Source: Acidimicrobiales bacterium
Lineage (GTDB): Bacteria > Actinomycetota > Acidimicrobiia > Acidimicrobiales > Aldehydirespiratoraceae
Reading direction: 5' to 3'
NCBI GenBank assembly: GCA_041394245.1
Contig: JAWKIR010000002.1
Coordinates: 1,302,001-1,366,000 of the forward strand
DNA length: 64,000 nucleotides
This document shows, piece by piece, positions 35,838 through 45,024 of the stretch; the first letter of the stretch is position 1, and every line of letters starts with the position of its first letter. The notes beneath the pieces were generated by a model. The model was not told where the DNA came from. It made no database searches and was given only the letters and a program-made list of their open reading frames with translations. The translations under genes and the position numbers were made by a program.

Positions 35838-36812
35838 GTGAGTTCGCACCCCGCCCCGCCCGCGGTGTCGCTACGCGGCATCCACAAGTCGTTCAACGAC
35901 TCCCCCGCCCTGGTCGATCTCGACGTGGTCGCCCCCGACGGGCAGATCACCGTCCTCCTCGGTCCCAACGGTGCCGGCAAGACCACCGCGATCCGGATCG
36001 TGACCGGTGCCATGTCGCCCGAGCGCGGCACGGTCCGCACGCTCGGACTCGACCCTGACGTCGACGGAGAAGACGTGCGCCATGCGTGCGGCGTCGTCTC
36101 GGCCAAGCCCGCGCTGTACGACCGCCTGAGCGGCACCGACAACCTCCGCTATGCAGCACAGCTCCATGGTGTCGACAAGCGCATCATCGACGATCGCATC
36201 CGGGCCGCCGCCGGACGTTTCGGCATCGAGCACGCGCTCCACTCGCAGGTCGGGGGCTACTCCACCGGCATGAAGACGCGCCTCGCCCTGGCCCGCTCGG
36301 TCCTGCACGAACCGCAACTCCTGCTCTTCGACGAGCCGACATCGGGCCTCGACCCCGAGTCGGCCCAGGCCGTGCTGCAGTTGATCCGCGACATGACGAG
36401 CGACGGCCACACCGTCGTCATGTGCACACACCATCTCGTCGAGGCCGAGGGCCTCGCCGACCATGTCGCGGTCCTCGACAACGGCACCGATCTCGTGTCG
36501 GGTCGACCCGACGACCTCATCAAGGGCTTCTGGCCCGACGACTCGGTCGAGATCGCGGTCGAGGGAAACCCGTCGCTCGAGGACCTGACCGTGCTCGGCG
36601 GAGTCCTGCGGGTCGAGCCGAGCAAGCGCGGCACCCGCGTCATCCTCGAGAACCCGGACGTCACCCCCGACGTGGTCGACGCGCTCGTCCGAGCCGGCCA
36701 CCGCATCCGCATGGTCAACCCCCACGACCCGACGCTCGAGGAGCTCTACTTCGCCGTGCGACGGTCGGCTCGCGAACTCGGTGAAGCCACGACTCAGGAG
36801 GTCATGTCATGA
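35838..36812 (+). CDS. ABC-2 type transporter ATP-binding protein
   Basis: 324 residues from GTG 35838. Walker A LGPNGAGKTT (about 41-50), signature YSTGMKTRLALARSVL, Walker B LLLFDEPTSGLD, H-loop CTHHLVEAEGL. The signature has YSTGM rather than LSGGQ, as in DrrA/CcmA-like daunorubicin-type exporters, and the C-terminal 90 residues form the usual regulatory extension. Overlaps the permease by 4 bases (ATGA at 36809). Confidence 0.9.
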   Translation: MSSHPAPPAVSLRGIHKSFNDSPALVDLDVVAPDGQITVLLGPNGAGKTTAIRIVTGAMSPERGTVRTLGLDPDVDGEDVRHACGVVSAKPALYDRLSGTDNLRYAAQLHGVDKRIIDDRIRAAAGRFGIEHALHSQVGGYSTGMKTRLALARSVLHEPQLLLFDEPTSGLDPESAQAVLQLIRDMTSDGHTVVMCTHHLVEAEGLADHVAVLDNGTDLVSGRPDDLIKGFWPDDSVEIAVEGNPSLEDLTVLGGVLRVEPSKRGTRVILENPDVTPDVVDALVRAGHRIRMVNPHDPTLEELYFAVRRSARELGEATTQEVMS

Positions 36813-37648
36813 GCGGCTCCTCGATGAACTGGTCGCGAACCTTCACCGTTGCCCGCACCGACGTGAAGCAGCTGGTGCTGGCCAAGGACTTCTGGATGCC
36901 GATGGGCATCCTCGGCAGCATCTTCTTCGTCATCGTCCCGCTGGTCCTGCTGTTCAGCATCACCTCGCTCGGCGATGTCGAGGCGGTGCAGAACATCGCC
37001 AACACCCTCGAGGTCCTCCCCCAGAAGGCACAGGATCAGATCCTCGGCGACACCCCGCAGGGCCGCACCAGCTATGCCCTCGCCGTGTTCCTGTTCGCCC
37101 CGATGGCCGTGGTCGTGCCCCTCACGATCTCGACCGCCGTCGGCGCCGCCACCCTGGTCGGTGAACGCGAGCGCGGCACCGGCGAGTTCCTCGCCCACTC
37201 CCCCGCCGGGACCAAGGAGATCTATCTCGGCAAGCTCATGGCCAGCCTGCTCCCCGGCTACTTCACGACGATGGTCGGCTTCACCGCCTACTCCCTCATC
37301 GTGAACCTGATCGTCGGCCCCGAGGTCGGCGGCTGGTTCTTCCCCACCACCCAGTGGTGGCTGCTCATGGTCTGGGTTCTCCCCGGCTTCCTGCTGATCG
37401 GCCTGTCGCTCGTCCTTCGCCTCTCGGGTCGGGTGAAGTCGACGGCAGCCGCTCAGCAGGCGTCGGGGCTCATCACGCTGCCGCTGATCGCCGTCTCCTA
37501 CGCCCAGGCGTCGGGTGCGATCTACGGAACGCCGATGACGACGATCATCATCGGCGCCATCGCGTGGACGATCGGCATCACATCGACCTGGCGTGGCATG
37601 GGCGCGGTGAAGCGCCAGCGCCTGTTGGGCGTCGCCGACGGCGTCTGA
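36809..37648 (+). CDS. ABC-2 type transporter permease
   Basis: 279 residues, six hydrophobic segments with a helix-breaking extracytoplasmic loop; AATLVGERERGTGEFLAHSPAGTKEIYLGKL is the coupling helix region common to NodJ/DrrB/Nod-type permeases. It pairs with the ATPase upstream. The substrate (drug, lipid or polysaccharide) is unknown. Confidence 0.88.
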   Translation: MSGSSMNWSRTFTVARTDVKQLVLAKDFWMPMGILGSIFFVIVPLVLLFSITSLGDVEAVQNIANTLEVLPQKAQDQILGDTPQGRTSYALAVFLFAPMAVVVPLTISTAVGAATLVGERERGTGEFLAHSPAGTKEIYLGKLMASLLPGYFTTMVGFTAYSLIVNLIVGPEVGGWFFPTTQWWLLMVWVLPGFLLIGLSLVLRLSGRVKSTAAAQQASGLITLPLIAVSYAQASGAIYGTPMTTIIIGAIAWTIGITSTWRGMGAVKRQRLLGVADGV

Positions 37649-37655
37649 TCGAAGT

Positions 37656-37691
37656 GACGCAACCCCGACTCACTCGCGCGCGAGTTGCGTC
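37656..37691. terminator. Candidate convergent terminator / hairpin
   Basis: GACGCAAC at 37656-37663 pairs with GTTGCGTC at 37684-37691 (8 base pairs), and the interval contains the perfect palindrome CTCGCGCGCGAG at 37673-37684. It lies between the ABC permease stop and the arylsulfatase stop, partly inside the end of the latter. No T run follows, so Rho-independent termination is uncertain. Confidence 0.4.
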
Positions 37692-39901
37692 CTGCCGGCC
37701 TGCTCGTGATCGACGTCCTGATCCTGCACCATGTCGACCACCACACGCCGGAGCGTCCCCGTGAACACGTTGGGCGCCGCATAGTCGCCGACGGGGCTCG
37801 ATCGGTCGAGGCCGATGTCGAGCCCCGAGAACGAGATCATGGTGAAGAACGTGTCGCTCGTGGTCATGGAGCCGACATCGGTGCCGTCGATCTCGAGCGT
37901 GCCGGTGCCGACGCCGTCGACCCGGTCCATACGGAACCCGAGTTCGCAACGGCCGACGGGAACCGGCCGGTCGGAACGGACAACCTGATGGGACCCGCCG
38001 ATGTTGAGGTCGTGGACCAGGTGCCCACCGTCGAGGTACAGCGAGTATCCGCTCGTCGCGTCACCGTGGGCGACGAGGACCCCGTCGGCACCGGTCTCGG
38101 GGATCTCCACCTCGGCGACGATGCGATAGCTGCGGCTCCGCAGATCCGGCGCGACGTCGGTCGGCAGATGACCCATCCCGGCCCAGAACTCGTAGTGCAC
38201 CCGGTCGCCGTGCACCCGCGCCGCGTTCTCCGCGAACCGCTCGCCGAACCGGTCGTCGAGGGGCAACACCTGGTGGTGCTCGGCCTCGACCCACCATCGT
38301 TCGATCATCTCGGCCAGGCGGGCGGGCTGCGCGGCGGCGAGGTCGTGGACCTCGTTGAAGTCCGTGCGGAGGTCGTAGAGCTCCCAGACGTCGTCGTCGA
38401 GCGGCGTGCCGGGTGCGTGATACGCGACCGCCTTCCAACCGTCGATCCAGATACCGCGATGACTGAACATCTCGAAGTACTGGACGCGCTTGCCGGTTTC
38501 GGCTTCGGGGTCGGCGAACGTCGACAGGAAGCTCGTGCCCTCGATCGGCTGCTGCGGGGTGCCGTTGACCTCGGCGGGTGGTTCGATCTCCAGGAGTTCG
38601 AGCAGCGTCGGGACGATGTCGCTCGCATGGGCGAACTGGTGGCGGAGCCCGCCGGCATCGCCGATGCCATCCGGCCAGGAGACGACGAGCGGGTCGCGGA
38701 CACCGCCGCCGTGGGTGTTCTGCTTGTAGCGCTTGAGCGGCGTGTTCGCGACCATTGCCCAACCCCACGGGAAGTTCGAGTGCGTGTCGGGCCCGCCAAT
38801 GTCGTCGAGCCGGGCGAGTTTCGCGTCGGTCGACTCGTGGATCAGGTTGTAGGGACCCATCGCGTTGACGAATCCCTTCGGCCCACCCTCCTGCGATGCG
38901 CCGTTGTCGCTCAGCACCATCACCAGCGTGTTGTCGAGACGACCCGTCCGCTCGAGGAAGTCGATCAGCCGCGCGAGTTGCCGATCGGTGTGGTCGAGCA
39001 TCGCGGCGTAGGCAGCCTGCAACCGCTGGGCGACGCGCCGCTCGTCGGCGGGCAGGTCCTCCCAGGGCTTCACCCCCGGATTCCGCTCCGGCAACCGCGT
39101 TCCCTCGGGAACGATCCCCATGTCGGCCATGCGGCGGAGGCGACGATCTCGGGCGACGTCCCACCCCTGTGCGAACTGCTCGTCGTAATGGTCGATCAGC
39201 TCCTTCGGTGCTTGATGGGGCGCGTGGCAGGCGCCCGGCGCGACATAGGTGAACCATGGCGTGTCGGGCGCGCCGGCCTCGTGCTCGGCGATCATGCGAA
39301 TGGCCTCGTCGACGAGGTCGGCGGTGAGGTGATAGCCGTCCTCATAGGTTCCGGGCGGCGCGACATGGGTGTTGTCTCGCACCAGTTCGGGCGCGTACTG
39401 GTCCGTCTCCGCGTCGAGGAATCCGTAGAACCGGTCGAAACCGCGGGCGAGCGGCCAACCGTCGGTCGGGCCGGTCGGGCCGGTCTCGTAGAGCGGCGTG
39501 ACGTGCCATTTTCCGGCCATGTACGTGCGATAGCCGTGGGCCCGCAGCATCTCGGCGATCGTGCCGGCAGACTTCGCGATCTTGCCCCGGTAGCCGGGGA
39601 ACCCGCTGTCGAAGTTGGCCAGACAACCGACGCCCACGCTGTGGTGATTCCGACCGGTCAGCAGCGCCGCACGGGTCGTCGAACACATCGCCGTCGTGTG
39701 GAAGCCCGTGTAGCGCAGGCCCCGCGCCGCGAGTCGGTCGATCGTGGGCGTGGCCGCGTCACCGCCATAGCAACCGAAGTCGGAGAACCCGACATCGTCG
39801 AGCAGGATCATCAAGATGTCGGGCGCGCCCTCACGCGGCCGGGGCGGGTCGGGCCAATGTGGTGTGGACTCGGCGACGGTGCGGCCGATGAAGGCGTTCA
39901 T
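37670..39901 (-). CDS. Arylsulfatase (sulfatase family S1)
   Basis: 743 residues. Metal-binding Asp 35-36 (MILLDDVGFSDFGCYG) and the formylglycine site at 73-77 reads CSTTRAALLTGR: Cys 73 and Arg 77 are kept but position 75 is Thr where CxPxR has Pro. KWHVTP and DNGASQEGG (metal/sulfate residues) follow. No signal peptide was seen, so it may be cytoplasmic. It should cleave sulfate esters and needs Cys-to-formylglycine conversion. The C-terminal part (about 520-743) forms a beta-rich domain of unknown role. The sulfated substrate is unknown. Confidence 0.88.
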   Translation of the reverse strand: MNAFIGRTVAESTPHWPDPPRPREGAPDILMILLDDVGFSDFGCYGGDAATPTIDRLAARGLRYTGFHTTAMCSTTRAALLTGRNHHSVGVGCLANFDSGFPGYRGKIAKSAGTIAEMLRAHGYRTYMAGKWHVTPLYETGPTGPTDGWPLARGFDRFYGFLDAETDQYAPELVRDNTHVAPPGTYEDGYHLTADLVDEAIRMIAEHEAGAPDTPWFTYVAPGACHAPHQAPKELIDHYDEQFAQGWDVARDRRLRRMADMGIVPEGTRLPERNPGVKPWEDLPADERRVAQRLQAAYAAMLDHTDRQLARLIDFLERTGRLDNTLVMVLSDNGASQEGGPKGFVNAMGPYNLIHESTDAKLARLDDIGGPDTHSNFPWGWAMVANTPLKRYKQNTHGGGVRDPLVVSWPDGIGDAGGLRHQFAHASDIVPTLLELLEIEPPAEVNGTPQQPIEGTSFLSTFADPEAETGKRVQYFEMFSHRGIWIDGWKAVAYHAPGTPLDDDVWELYDLRTDFNEVHDLAAAQPARLAEMIERWWVEAEHHQVLPLDDRFGERFAENAARVHGDRVHYEFWAGMGHLPTDVAPDLRSRSYRIVAEVEIPETGADGVLVAHGDATSGYSLYLDGGHLVHDLNIGGSHQVVRSDRPVPVGRCELGFRMDRVDGVGTGTLEIDGTDVGSMTTSDTFFTMISFSGLDIGLDRSSPVGDYAAPNVFTGTLRRVVVDMVQDQDVDHEQAGRTQLARE

Positions 39902-39962
39902 GTGACGAGCATGGCCGATTGGCGGCGGTCCTGTCGCTCCCGAGTCGTGTGGTCACGACGCG

Positions 39963-39980
39963 CCCGGCCGGCGGGCCGGG
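39963..39980. repeat. Perfect GC hairpin in a divergent promoter region
   Basis: CCCGGCC at 39963-39969 pairs with GGCCGGG at 39974-39980 around a 4-base loop (GGCG). It lies between the divergent arylsulfatase (start 39901) and DinB-MOSC (start 40016) genes. It may be an operator or a structure in the leader; no T run, so not a plain terminator. Confidence 0.4.
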
Positions 39981-40015
39981 CATGCTGAGGACCGGACGAC
40001 ACCGAGGAGCTGCCG

Positions 40016-40996
40016 ATGATCGACTCACCCGAGACGTGCGCGCAGTGCGGCTTCGACTCGACGGAGTGGAACCTCCTCGACACGCGCCGCACGATCGGTC
40101 TGGCGGCTCCGCTGTTCGATCTCTGGACGGAGAGGATGTCCCCCGAGGCGGTGAACCAGCGCCCCGCTTCCGACACGTGGTCGGCGCTGGAGTACGCCGA
40201 CCACACCCGCGAGACCCTGTTCGGCGTGCGCGTCCTGTGTGAGGTCGCGATCGAGTCGCCGGGCACCGACCTCGGCGAGGGCATCGATCCCGCAGCAGCC
40301 GGCCCCGCCCGGCGACTCGACCGCGAGTCGGTGTTCGCCGCGCTCGACGCCGAGGCGACCACCTTCGCGTCACGGCTCGCCGAACTCGACGACGAGCAGT
40401 GGCATCGGTGCGCGGTCATCGGCGGCGAGACCCGCAGCGTCGCGTGGGCGGCCCGCCACGCAGTCCACGATCTCTGGCACCACCTCGTCGACATCGCCGA
40501 TGGGCGCGTCGCCACCGGCGACGCCACGCCCACCGACGCGGGGACGGTCGTGCAGGTCAACGCGTCGGGCGGCGGAGTGCCGAAGGCGCCGGTCGAGGTC
40601 GGCCGCATCGGCCGCCGGGGGATCGACGGCGATGTGCAACGCGCCCGCCTGCACCACGGTCGTCCGTGGCAGGCGCTGTGCCTGTGGTCGGCCGACGTCA
40701 TCGACGAGTTGCGAGCGGAGGGACATCCGATCACGGCCGGCGCGGCCGGGGAGAACCTCACCCTCCGCGGGCTCGACTGGAACGCGCTACGGGCCGGGTC
40801 GGTTCTCGAGATCGGGGCGGCCCGCTGCCGGCTGAGCGCGGCGGCGGTGCCGTGTGGGAAGAACGCGCGATGGTTCACCGACGGCGACTTCGAGCGAATC
40901 CTCCACGACCGCCACCCCGGGTCCAGTCGCTGGTACGCCGCAGTGCTGGCGCCGGGTGAGGTCCGCGCCGGCGACGAGGTCCGAGTGGTCGCCTGA
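40016..40996 (+). CDS. DinB-like / MOSC domain fusion protein
   Basis: 326 residues from ATG 40016. Residues 8-11 are CAQC, a small zinc-ribbon-like pair. A DinB-like four-helix bundle follows (about 20-165) with His 63 and the His-rich helix HAVHDLWHHLVDI (148-160), a putative metal site. The second half (about 175-326) is a MOSC domain with GENLTLRGLDW and Cys 280 (AVPCGKN). MOSC proteins carry sulfur bound to cysteine; DinB proteins are thiol- or metal-dependent transferases. A linked sulfur or thiol role is inference. Confidence 0.78.
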   Translation: MIDSPETCAQCGFDSTEWNLLDTRRTIGLAAPLFDLWTERMSPEAVNQRPASDTWSALEYADHTRETLFGVRVLCEVAIESPGTDLGEGIDPAAAGPARRLDRESVFAALDAEATTFASRLAELDDEQWHRCAVIGGETRSVAWAARHAVHDLWHHLVDIADGRVATGDATPTDAGTVVQVNASGGGVPKAPVEVGRIGRRGIDGDVQRARLHHGRPWQALCLWSADVIDELRAEGHPITAGAAGENLTLRGLDWNALRAGSVLEIGAARCRLSAAAVPCGKNARWFTDGDFERILHDRHPGSSRWYAAVLAPGEVRAGDEVRVVA

Positions 40997-41046
40997 CGAG
41001 CGACGAGAGTGCGGCCGTAGCGGGTGTCTGACACCGCTGTGGCGGG

Positions 41047-41799
41047 TCAATCGGCCTGGGCGGCTTCCATCACGTCGTCGGGGGCATCCATGTTGCCGTG
41101 GACGTCCTGCACGTCGTCGAGGTCGTCGAGGAGATCCATCAGATTGATGAGCTTCTTCACGTCGCTCACATCGGTCATCTCGACTGTCGACGTGGGCAGC
41201 ATGACGAGATCGGCCGACTCGACCGGCACCCCTGCTTCGTCGAGCGCGTCGCGCACCGAGTTGAGGTCGGTCGGCTGCGAGGTCACCCGCCACATGTCGC
41301 CCTCGTCGACGATGTCCTCCGCTCCGGCGTCGAGCGCCACCAGCATCACGTCGTCCTCGTCGACGGAGCGGGGCACGAGCACCACTCCCTTACGTTCGAA
41401 CTGCCAGGCAACGGCCCCGGGCTCGGCCAGCGAGCCGCCGTTCTTCGACAGCGTCGAACGGATGTCGCCCGAGGTGCGGTTGCGATTGTCGGTCAGGCAC
41501 TCGATCAGCAGCGCCACACCGCCGGGCGCGTAGCCCTCGTAGGTGACGGTCTCGTAGTTGACGCCCTCGAGCTCGCCGGTGCCGCGCTTGACGGCCCGCT
41601 CGATCGTGTCGAGCGGCACGCTGTTGTCGCGGGCCTTTTGGAACATGGTCCGCAGTGTCGGGTTCGACTCGACGTCGCCGCCGCCGGTACGGGCTGCCAC
41701 CTCGACCTGCTTGATCAACTTGGCGAAGAGCTTGCCGCGTTTCGCGTCGGCGGCGCCCTTCTTGTGCTTGATCGTTGCCCACTTGGAATGACCACTCAT
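41047..41799 (-). CDS. yebC: YebC/PmpR family transcriptional regulator or translation factor
   Basis: 250 residues, full length. SGHSKWATIKHKKGAADAKRGKLFAKLIK is the family N-terminus; ARDNSVPLDTIERAVKRGTG and TVTYEGYAPGGVALLIECLTDNRNRT are conserved. Some members bind DNA as regulators, others help translate polyproline. It has the same position after pdxT as in mycobacteria. The start ATG 41799 lies 21 bases downstream of the 41821 gene. Confidence 0.95.
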   Translation of the reverse strand: MSGHSKWATIKHKKGAADAKRGKLFAKLIKQVEVAARTGGGDVESNPTLRTMFQKARDNSVPLDTIERAVKRGTGELEGVNYETVTYEGYAPGGVALLIECLTDNRNRTSGDIRSTLSKNGGSLAEPGAVAWQFERKGVVLVPRSVDEDDVMLVALDAGAEDIVDEGDMWRVTSQPTDLNSVRDALDEAGVPVESADLVMLPTSTVEMTDVSDVKKLINLMDLLDDLDDVQDVHGNMDAPDDVMEAAQAD

Positions 41800-41820
41800 G
41801 GCAGTGAATGTAGCCGTGGG

Positions 41821-42414
41821 TCAGCGAACCCGGCGGAACGTGTTCACGTAGTCGATCTGCAACTGCGGGTGCCACGCCCATGCGGCGAAGGTCGCTGTGT
41901 CGGTCCCACCGAGCCGCTCCGCCACCCGGGGCGTCATGGCCTGGAATGCCGCTTCGGGGTCGTCGGTGTGCATCTCGTAGAGGTGCAGGAACCGGGGACC
42001 GTCGGCCGCCACGTTCACGTAGGGCGTGATCATGCGGAACCCGGGCACCGCCGCTTCGGCGATGTGGCGGATGTGGACGAAGTCTCCCCAGTCGCGCAGC
42101 TCCTGGGCCCGGTCGGGGTCCTTCGGGCTGATCAGTACCAGCTGGAGCCCGTTGGTCGGTTCATCGGTCAGCGACCCCTGACCTGGACGCGGCGTGCGCG
42201 CGAACGTGAGGGTGTTGCGGCTGGCGGGAACCGCGCCGGCATCGGCGGGAGGATCCTCGACCACCACCAGCGTGTCGAACTCCGGCAGCGTCCGCGGTAG
42301 GTCAACGCGATCGCGGTGCGCGTTGGCGAAGACGACGCCGGCGTCGACCGGCACGGCCTCGGGCGGCCGGGTCCACATCTCGAGCCGGAGTGTGCCGGGC
42401 TGGCGTCCTTCCAT
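41821..42414 (-). CDS. Hypothetical protein
   Basis: 197 residues, not recognised. A beta-strand-rich, soluble protein; residues about 98-170 (LQLVLISPKDPDRAQELRDWGDFVHIRHIAEAAVPGFRMITPY) resemble an EthD or Dabb-type ferredoxin-like unit. It ends at the pdxT side of the cluster, 12 bases downstream of pdxT, so it is probably in the same transcript. Confidence 0.55.
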   Translation of the reverse strand: MEGRQPGTLRLEMWTRPPEAVPVDAGVVFANAHRDRVDLPRTLPEFDTLVVVEDPPADAGAVPASRNTLTFARTPRPGQGSLTDEPTNGLQLVLISPKDPDRAQELRDWGDFVHIRHIAEAAVPGFRMITPYVNVAADGPRFLHLYEMHTDDPEAAFQAMTPRVAERLGGTDTATFAAWAWHPQLQIDYVNTFRRVR

Positions 42415-42426
42415 GGACGCAGCCTG

Positions 42427-43008
42427 TCAGACCGCGAAGCTGTCGAGCCACCACCGGTGGATCCGGTCGTCGCCGGACAGTTCAGGATGGAACGCCGCGA
42501 CGAGGACGTTGCCCTGACGACAGAGCACGGGATCGCCGTCGACGGTCGCCAGCACCTCGACCGCCTCGCCCGCCCGCTGGACCAGCGGCGCGCGGATGAA
42601 CACGGCATGGAACGGGCGGTCGAACCCCACCACGTCGAGGTCGGATTCGAACGACTCGATCTGGCGGCCATAACCGTTGCGGGTCACCGAGATGTCGACC
42701 GCGCCGAGGGCGTGCTGGTCGTCGCGGCCGTCGCTGATGTCGGCGGCGAGGAGGATCATTCCCGCGCACGTGCCGAACGCGGGCATCCCGTTCGCCAGTC
42801 GCTCGCGGAGCGGCTCGAGCATCCCCGATCGCTCCAGCAGCATCGACATCGTCGTCGACTCGCCACCGGGGATCACGAGCGCGTCGACACCGGCGAGCTG
42901 CGCAGCAGTGCGAACCTCGATGGGGGTCGCACCCAGCGATTCGAGGATCGCCGCGTGGGCCGCGAAGGCGCCCTGCAGGGCCAGAACGCCGATGGTCGGG
43001 GCTACCAA
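42427..43008 (-). CDS. pdxT: Pyridoxal 5'-phosphate synthase glutaminase subunit PdxT
   Basis: 193 residues. Class I glutaminase giving ammonia to PdxS. LVIPGGESTTMS is the oxyanion strand region, FGTCAGMILLA has the nucleophilic Cys, and FHPEL the His-Glu dyad. The start is TTG 43008, which overlaps the pdxS stop (TAG at 43002-43004), showing tight translational coupling. Confidence 0.95.
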   Translation of the reverse strand: MVAPTIGVLALQGAFAAHAAILESLGATPIEVRTAAQLAGVDALVIPGGESTTMSMLLERSGMLEPLRERLANGMPAFGTCAGMILLAADISDGRDDQHALGAVDISVTRNGYGRQIESFESDLDVVGFDRPFHAVFIRAPLVQRAGEAVEVLATVDGDPVLCRQGNVLVAAFHPELSGDDRIHRWWLDSFAV

Positions 43009-43895
43009 CCCCGCTCGGCCAGCTTCGTCTCGAGCGACGCGATCTCGAGGCCCTTCATGGCATCGCCGAGACCGGTGGAGACCTTCACGAGGATCTCGGG
43101 ATCACGGTAGTGGGTGGCCGCCTCGACGATCGCGGCGGCCATCTTCTCGGGCTCGTCGCTCTTGAAGATGCCCGACCCGACGAACACGGCCTGCGCGCCC
43201 AACTGCATGACCAGCGACGCATCGGCCGGCGTGGCGATGCCGCCGGCGCAGAACATCGGCACCGGGAGCTCGCCGGTCTCGGCGATCTCCTGCACGAGGG
43301 GAAGCGGGGCCTGGAGTTGCTTGGCCCAGTCGAACAACTCGGCGTTGTCGGCCTGGGTGATCTTGCGGATGTCGCCCATGATCGAACGGAGATGACGGAC
43401 CGCTTCGACGACGTTGCCGGTGCCGGCCTCACCCTTGGAGCGGATCATGCAGGCACCCTCGCTGATACGCCGCAGCGCCTCACCGAGGTTGGTGGCGCCA
43501 CACACGAACGGCACGGTGAACGCCCACTTGTCGATGTGGTGCGCCTCGTCGGCCGGGGTCAAGACCTCGGACTCGTCGATGTAGTCGACGCCGAGCGCCT
43601 GGAGGATCTGTGCCTCGGCGAAGTGGCCGATGCGGGCCTTGGCCATCACCGGGATCGACACGGCGGCCTGAATGCCCTGGATCATCTCGGGGTCCGACAT
43701 GCGAGACACACCGCCGTCGCGACGGATGTCGGACGGCACCCGCTCGAGCGCCATGACGGCCGTCGCTCCGGCGTCTTCGGCGATCCTCGCCTGTTCGGGA
43801 TTGACGACGTCCATGATGACGCCGCCCTTCAGCATCTCGGCCAGGCCTCGCTTGACCAGGGGCGTGCCGGTGGTGCGACCGGTGGTGTCAGACAT
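43002..43895 (-). CDS. pdxS: Pyridoxal 5'-phosphate synthase lyase subunit PdxS
   Basis: 297 residues from ATG 43895 (ATG 43904 adds three). Makes pyridoxal phosphate from ribose 5-phosphate, glyceraldehyde 3-phosphate and ammonia. GVIMDVVNPEQARIAEDAGATAVMALERVPSDIR, MAKARIGHFAEAQIL and GEAGTGNVVEAVRH (Lys/Asp active-site residues) are near-identical to the family. It is the first gene of the PLP pair; pdxT follows immediately. Confidence 0.97.
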   Translation of the reverse strand: MSDTTGRTTGTPLVKRGLAEMLKGGVIMDVVNPEQARIAEDAGATAVMALERVPSDIRRDGGVSRMSDPEMIQGIQAAVSIPVMAKARIGHFAEAQILQALGVDYIDESEVLTPADEAHHIDKWAFTVPFVCGATNLGEALRRISEGACMIRSKGEAGTGNVVEAVRHLRSIMGDIRKITQADNAELFDWAKQLQAPLPLVQEIAETGELPVPMFCAGGIATPADASLVMQLGAQAVFVGSGIFKSDEPEKMAAAIVEAATHYRDPEILVKVSTGLGDAMKGLEIASLETKLAERGW

Positions 43896-43905
43896 GGCGA
43901 CCATG

Positions 43906-45024
43906 CTATCCGTCGGCTTCGAGGGCCAGCGCAGCGATTTCGGGGGCCACGACGAACTCGTAGGATCCCGCAGGAACGAGCGTCATCCAGGTCTGCCCCG
44001 GATCGAGACGCAGCGGGTCGCCCGCTGCGTCGAAGAACTGATAGGCCGAGGTGCTCGATTCACGGGACCAGGTCCCCTCGTAGCGCGTTCCGCCGATCAG
44101 CAGGTTGAGCGTGCCGGCGCCGACGGTCTTCGCATCAACGGAGCCGGGAGCAAACGTGCTGGGCGTGTACTCGACCTCCAGCACGACGATGTTGTCGAAC
44201 ACGAACGGGGTCCCGTCGAGGGTGGTGTGCACGTCGCCGTTCTGGACACGGACGTAGCCGCGGGTCTCGTCCCACACGAACGACACCGTGTCGGCGCCCT
44301 TCACCGTCACCCCGTCGACATCGACGCCGGCCGAGCGATCACCGCTCGTGGCTTCCCGATACTCGAACAGCGGCAGGGCGACACCGGCACCGTCGCGGTA
44401 CTTCTCCTCGATCTCGACGAGGTTGGAGAACAGATTGTCGGGCCGGGAGAAGGCGTTGTCGCGGACAAGGTCGACATTGGTGCCACGATCGACGACGAGG
44501 GTGACCAGACCGTCGTTCTCGAGGCTGCGGAGCTGACCCGTGACCGACGGATTGGCGCCGGAGTAGACGAGGATCGGCGTCCCGAGGTTGGCGAGCAGAT
44601 CGAGATCGCTGGTGCGACCTGACCGGATGGGGCCGACCGACTCCGGCAGGATGCTGTGGAACACCGCAGCGAAGCGGGTCGCGTTCGCCTCGATGCGTTC
44701 TTCGATCACGACGTCGGCCTGATCGATCCCCTGCCAGTTGTCCTGGACGCTCATGTTGTTGGAGATCTTCACGACGATCGCCGCCCGATCGAGCAGTGGT
44801 GAGTCCGCGTCGATGTGCTCACCGGTCAACGGCGCGAACGGCCCGGAGGGCAGCGTCGACGTCGTCGTGGTGCTGGTGGTCGTGGTGCTGCTCGTCGTCG
44901 ACGACGCAACGACATCGACGGCACCGTCGTCACCGCCGCCGAGCACGACGAGCGTGCCCAGGACGATGATCAGCGCGACAAGGATTCCACCGGCAACCAG
45001 AAGGTTGCGCTGGTTGAGTTGCAT
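43906..45024 (-). CDS. DUF3048 domain protein, membrane-anchored
   Basis: 372 residues. N-terminal helix (about 8-29) is an uncleaved anchor, followed by a Ser/Thr-rich linker of about 25 residues (positions about 40-65) and a DUF3048 domain (SVGPIRSGRTSDLDLL, SGANPSVTGQL, LNLLIGGTRYEGTW). Members are secreted or lipoprotein-like proteins of unknown role in Gram-positive bacteria. It abuts the M48-like gene. Confidence 0.85.
   Translation of the reverse strand: MQLNQRNLLVAGGILVALIIVLGTLVVLGGGDDGAVDVVASSTTSSTTTTSTTTTSTLPSGPFAPLTGEHIDADSPLLDRAAIVVKISNNMSVQDNWQGIDQADVVIEERIEANATRFAAVFHSILPESVGPIRSGRTSDLDLLANLGTPILVYSGANPSVTGQLRSLENDGLVTLVVDRGTNVDLVRDNAFSRPDNLFSNLVEIEEKYRDGAGVALPLFEYREATSGDRSAGVDVDGVTVKGADTVSFVWDETRGYVRVQNGDVHTTLDGTPFVFDNIVVLEVEYTPSTFAPGSVDAKTVGAGTLNLLIGGTRYEGTWSRESSTSAYQFFDAAGDPLRLDPGQTWMTLVPAGSYEFVVAPEIAALALEADG

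Noticed and set aside
37685..39988. A 767-codon plus-strand frame opposite the arylsulfatase
   Set aside because: The minus-strand frame has all sulfatase motifs; the plus-strand frame is a shadow.
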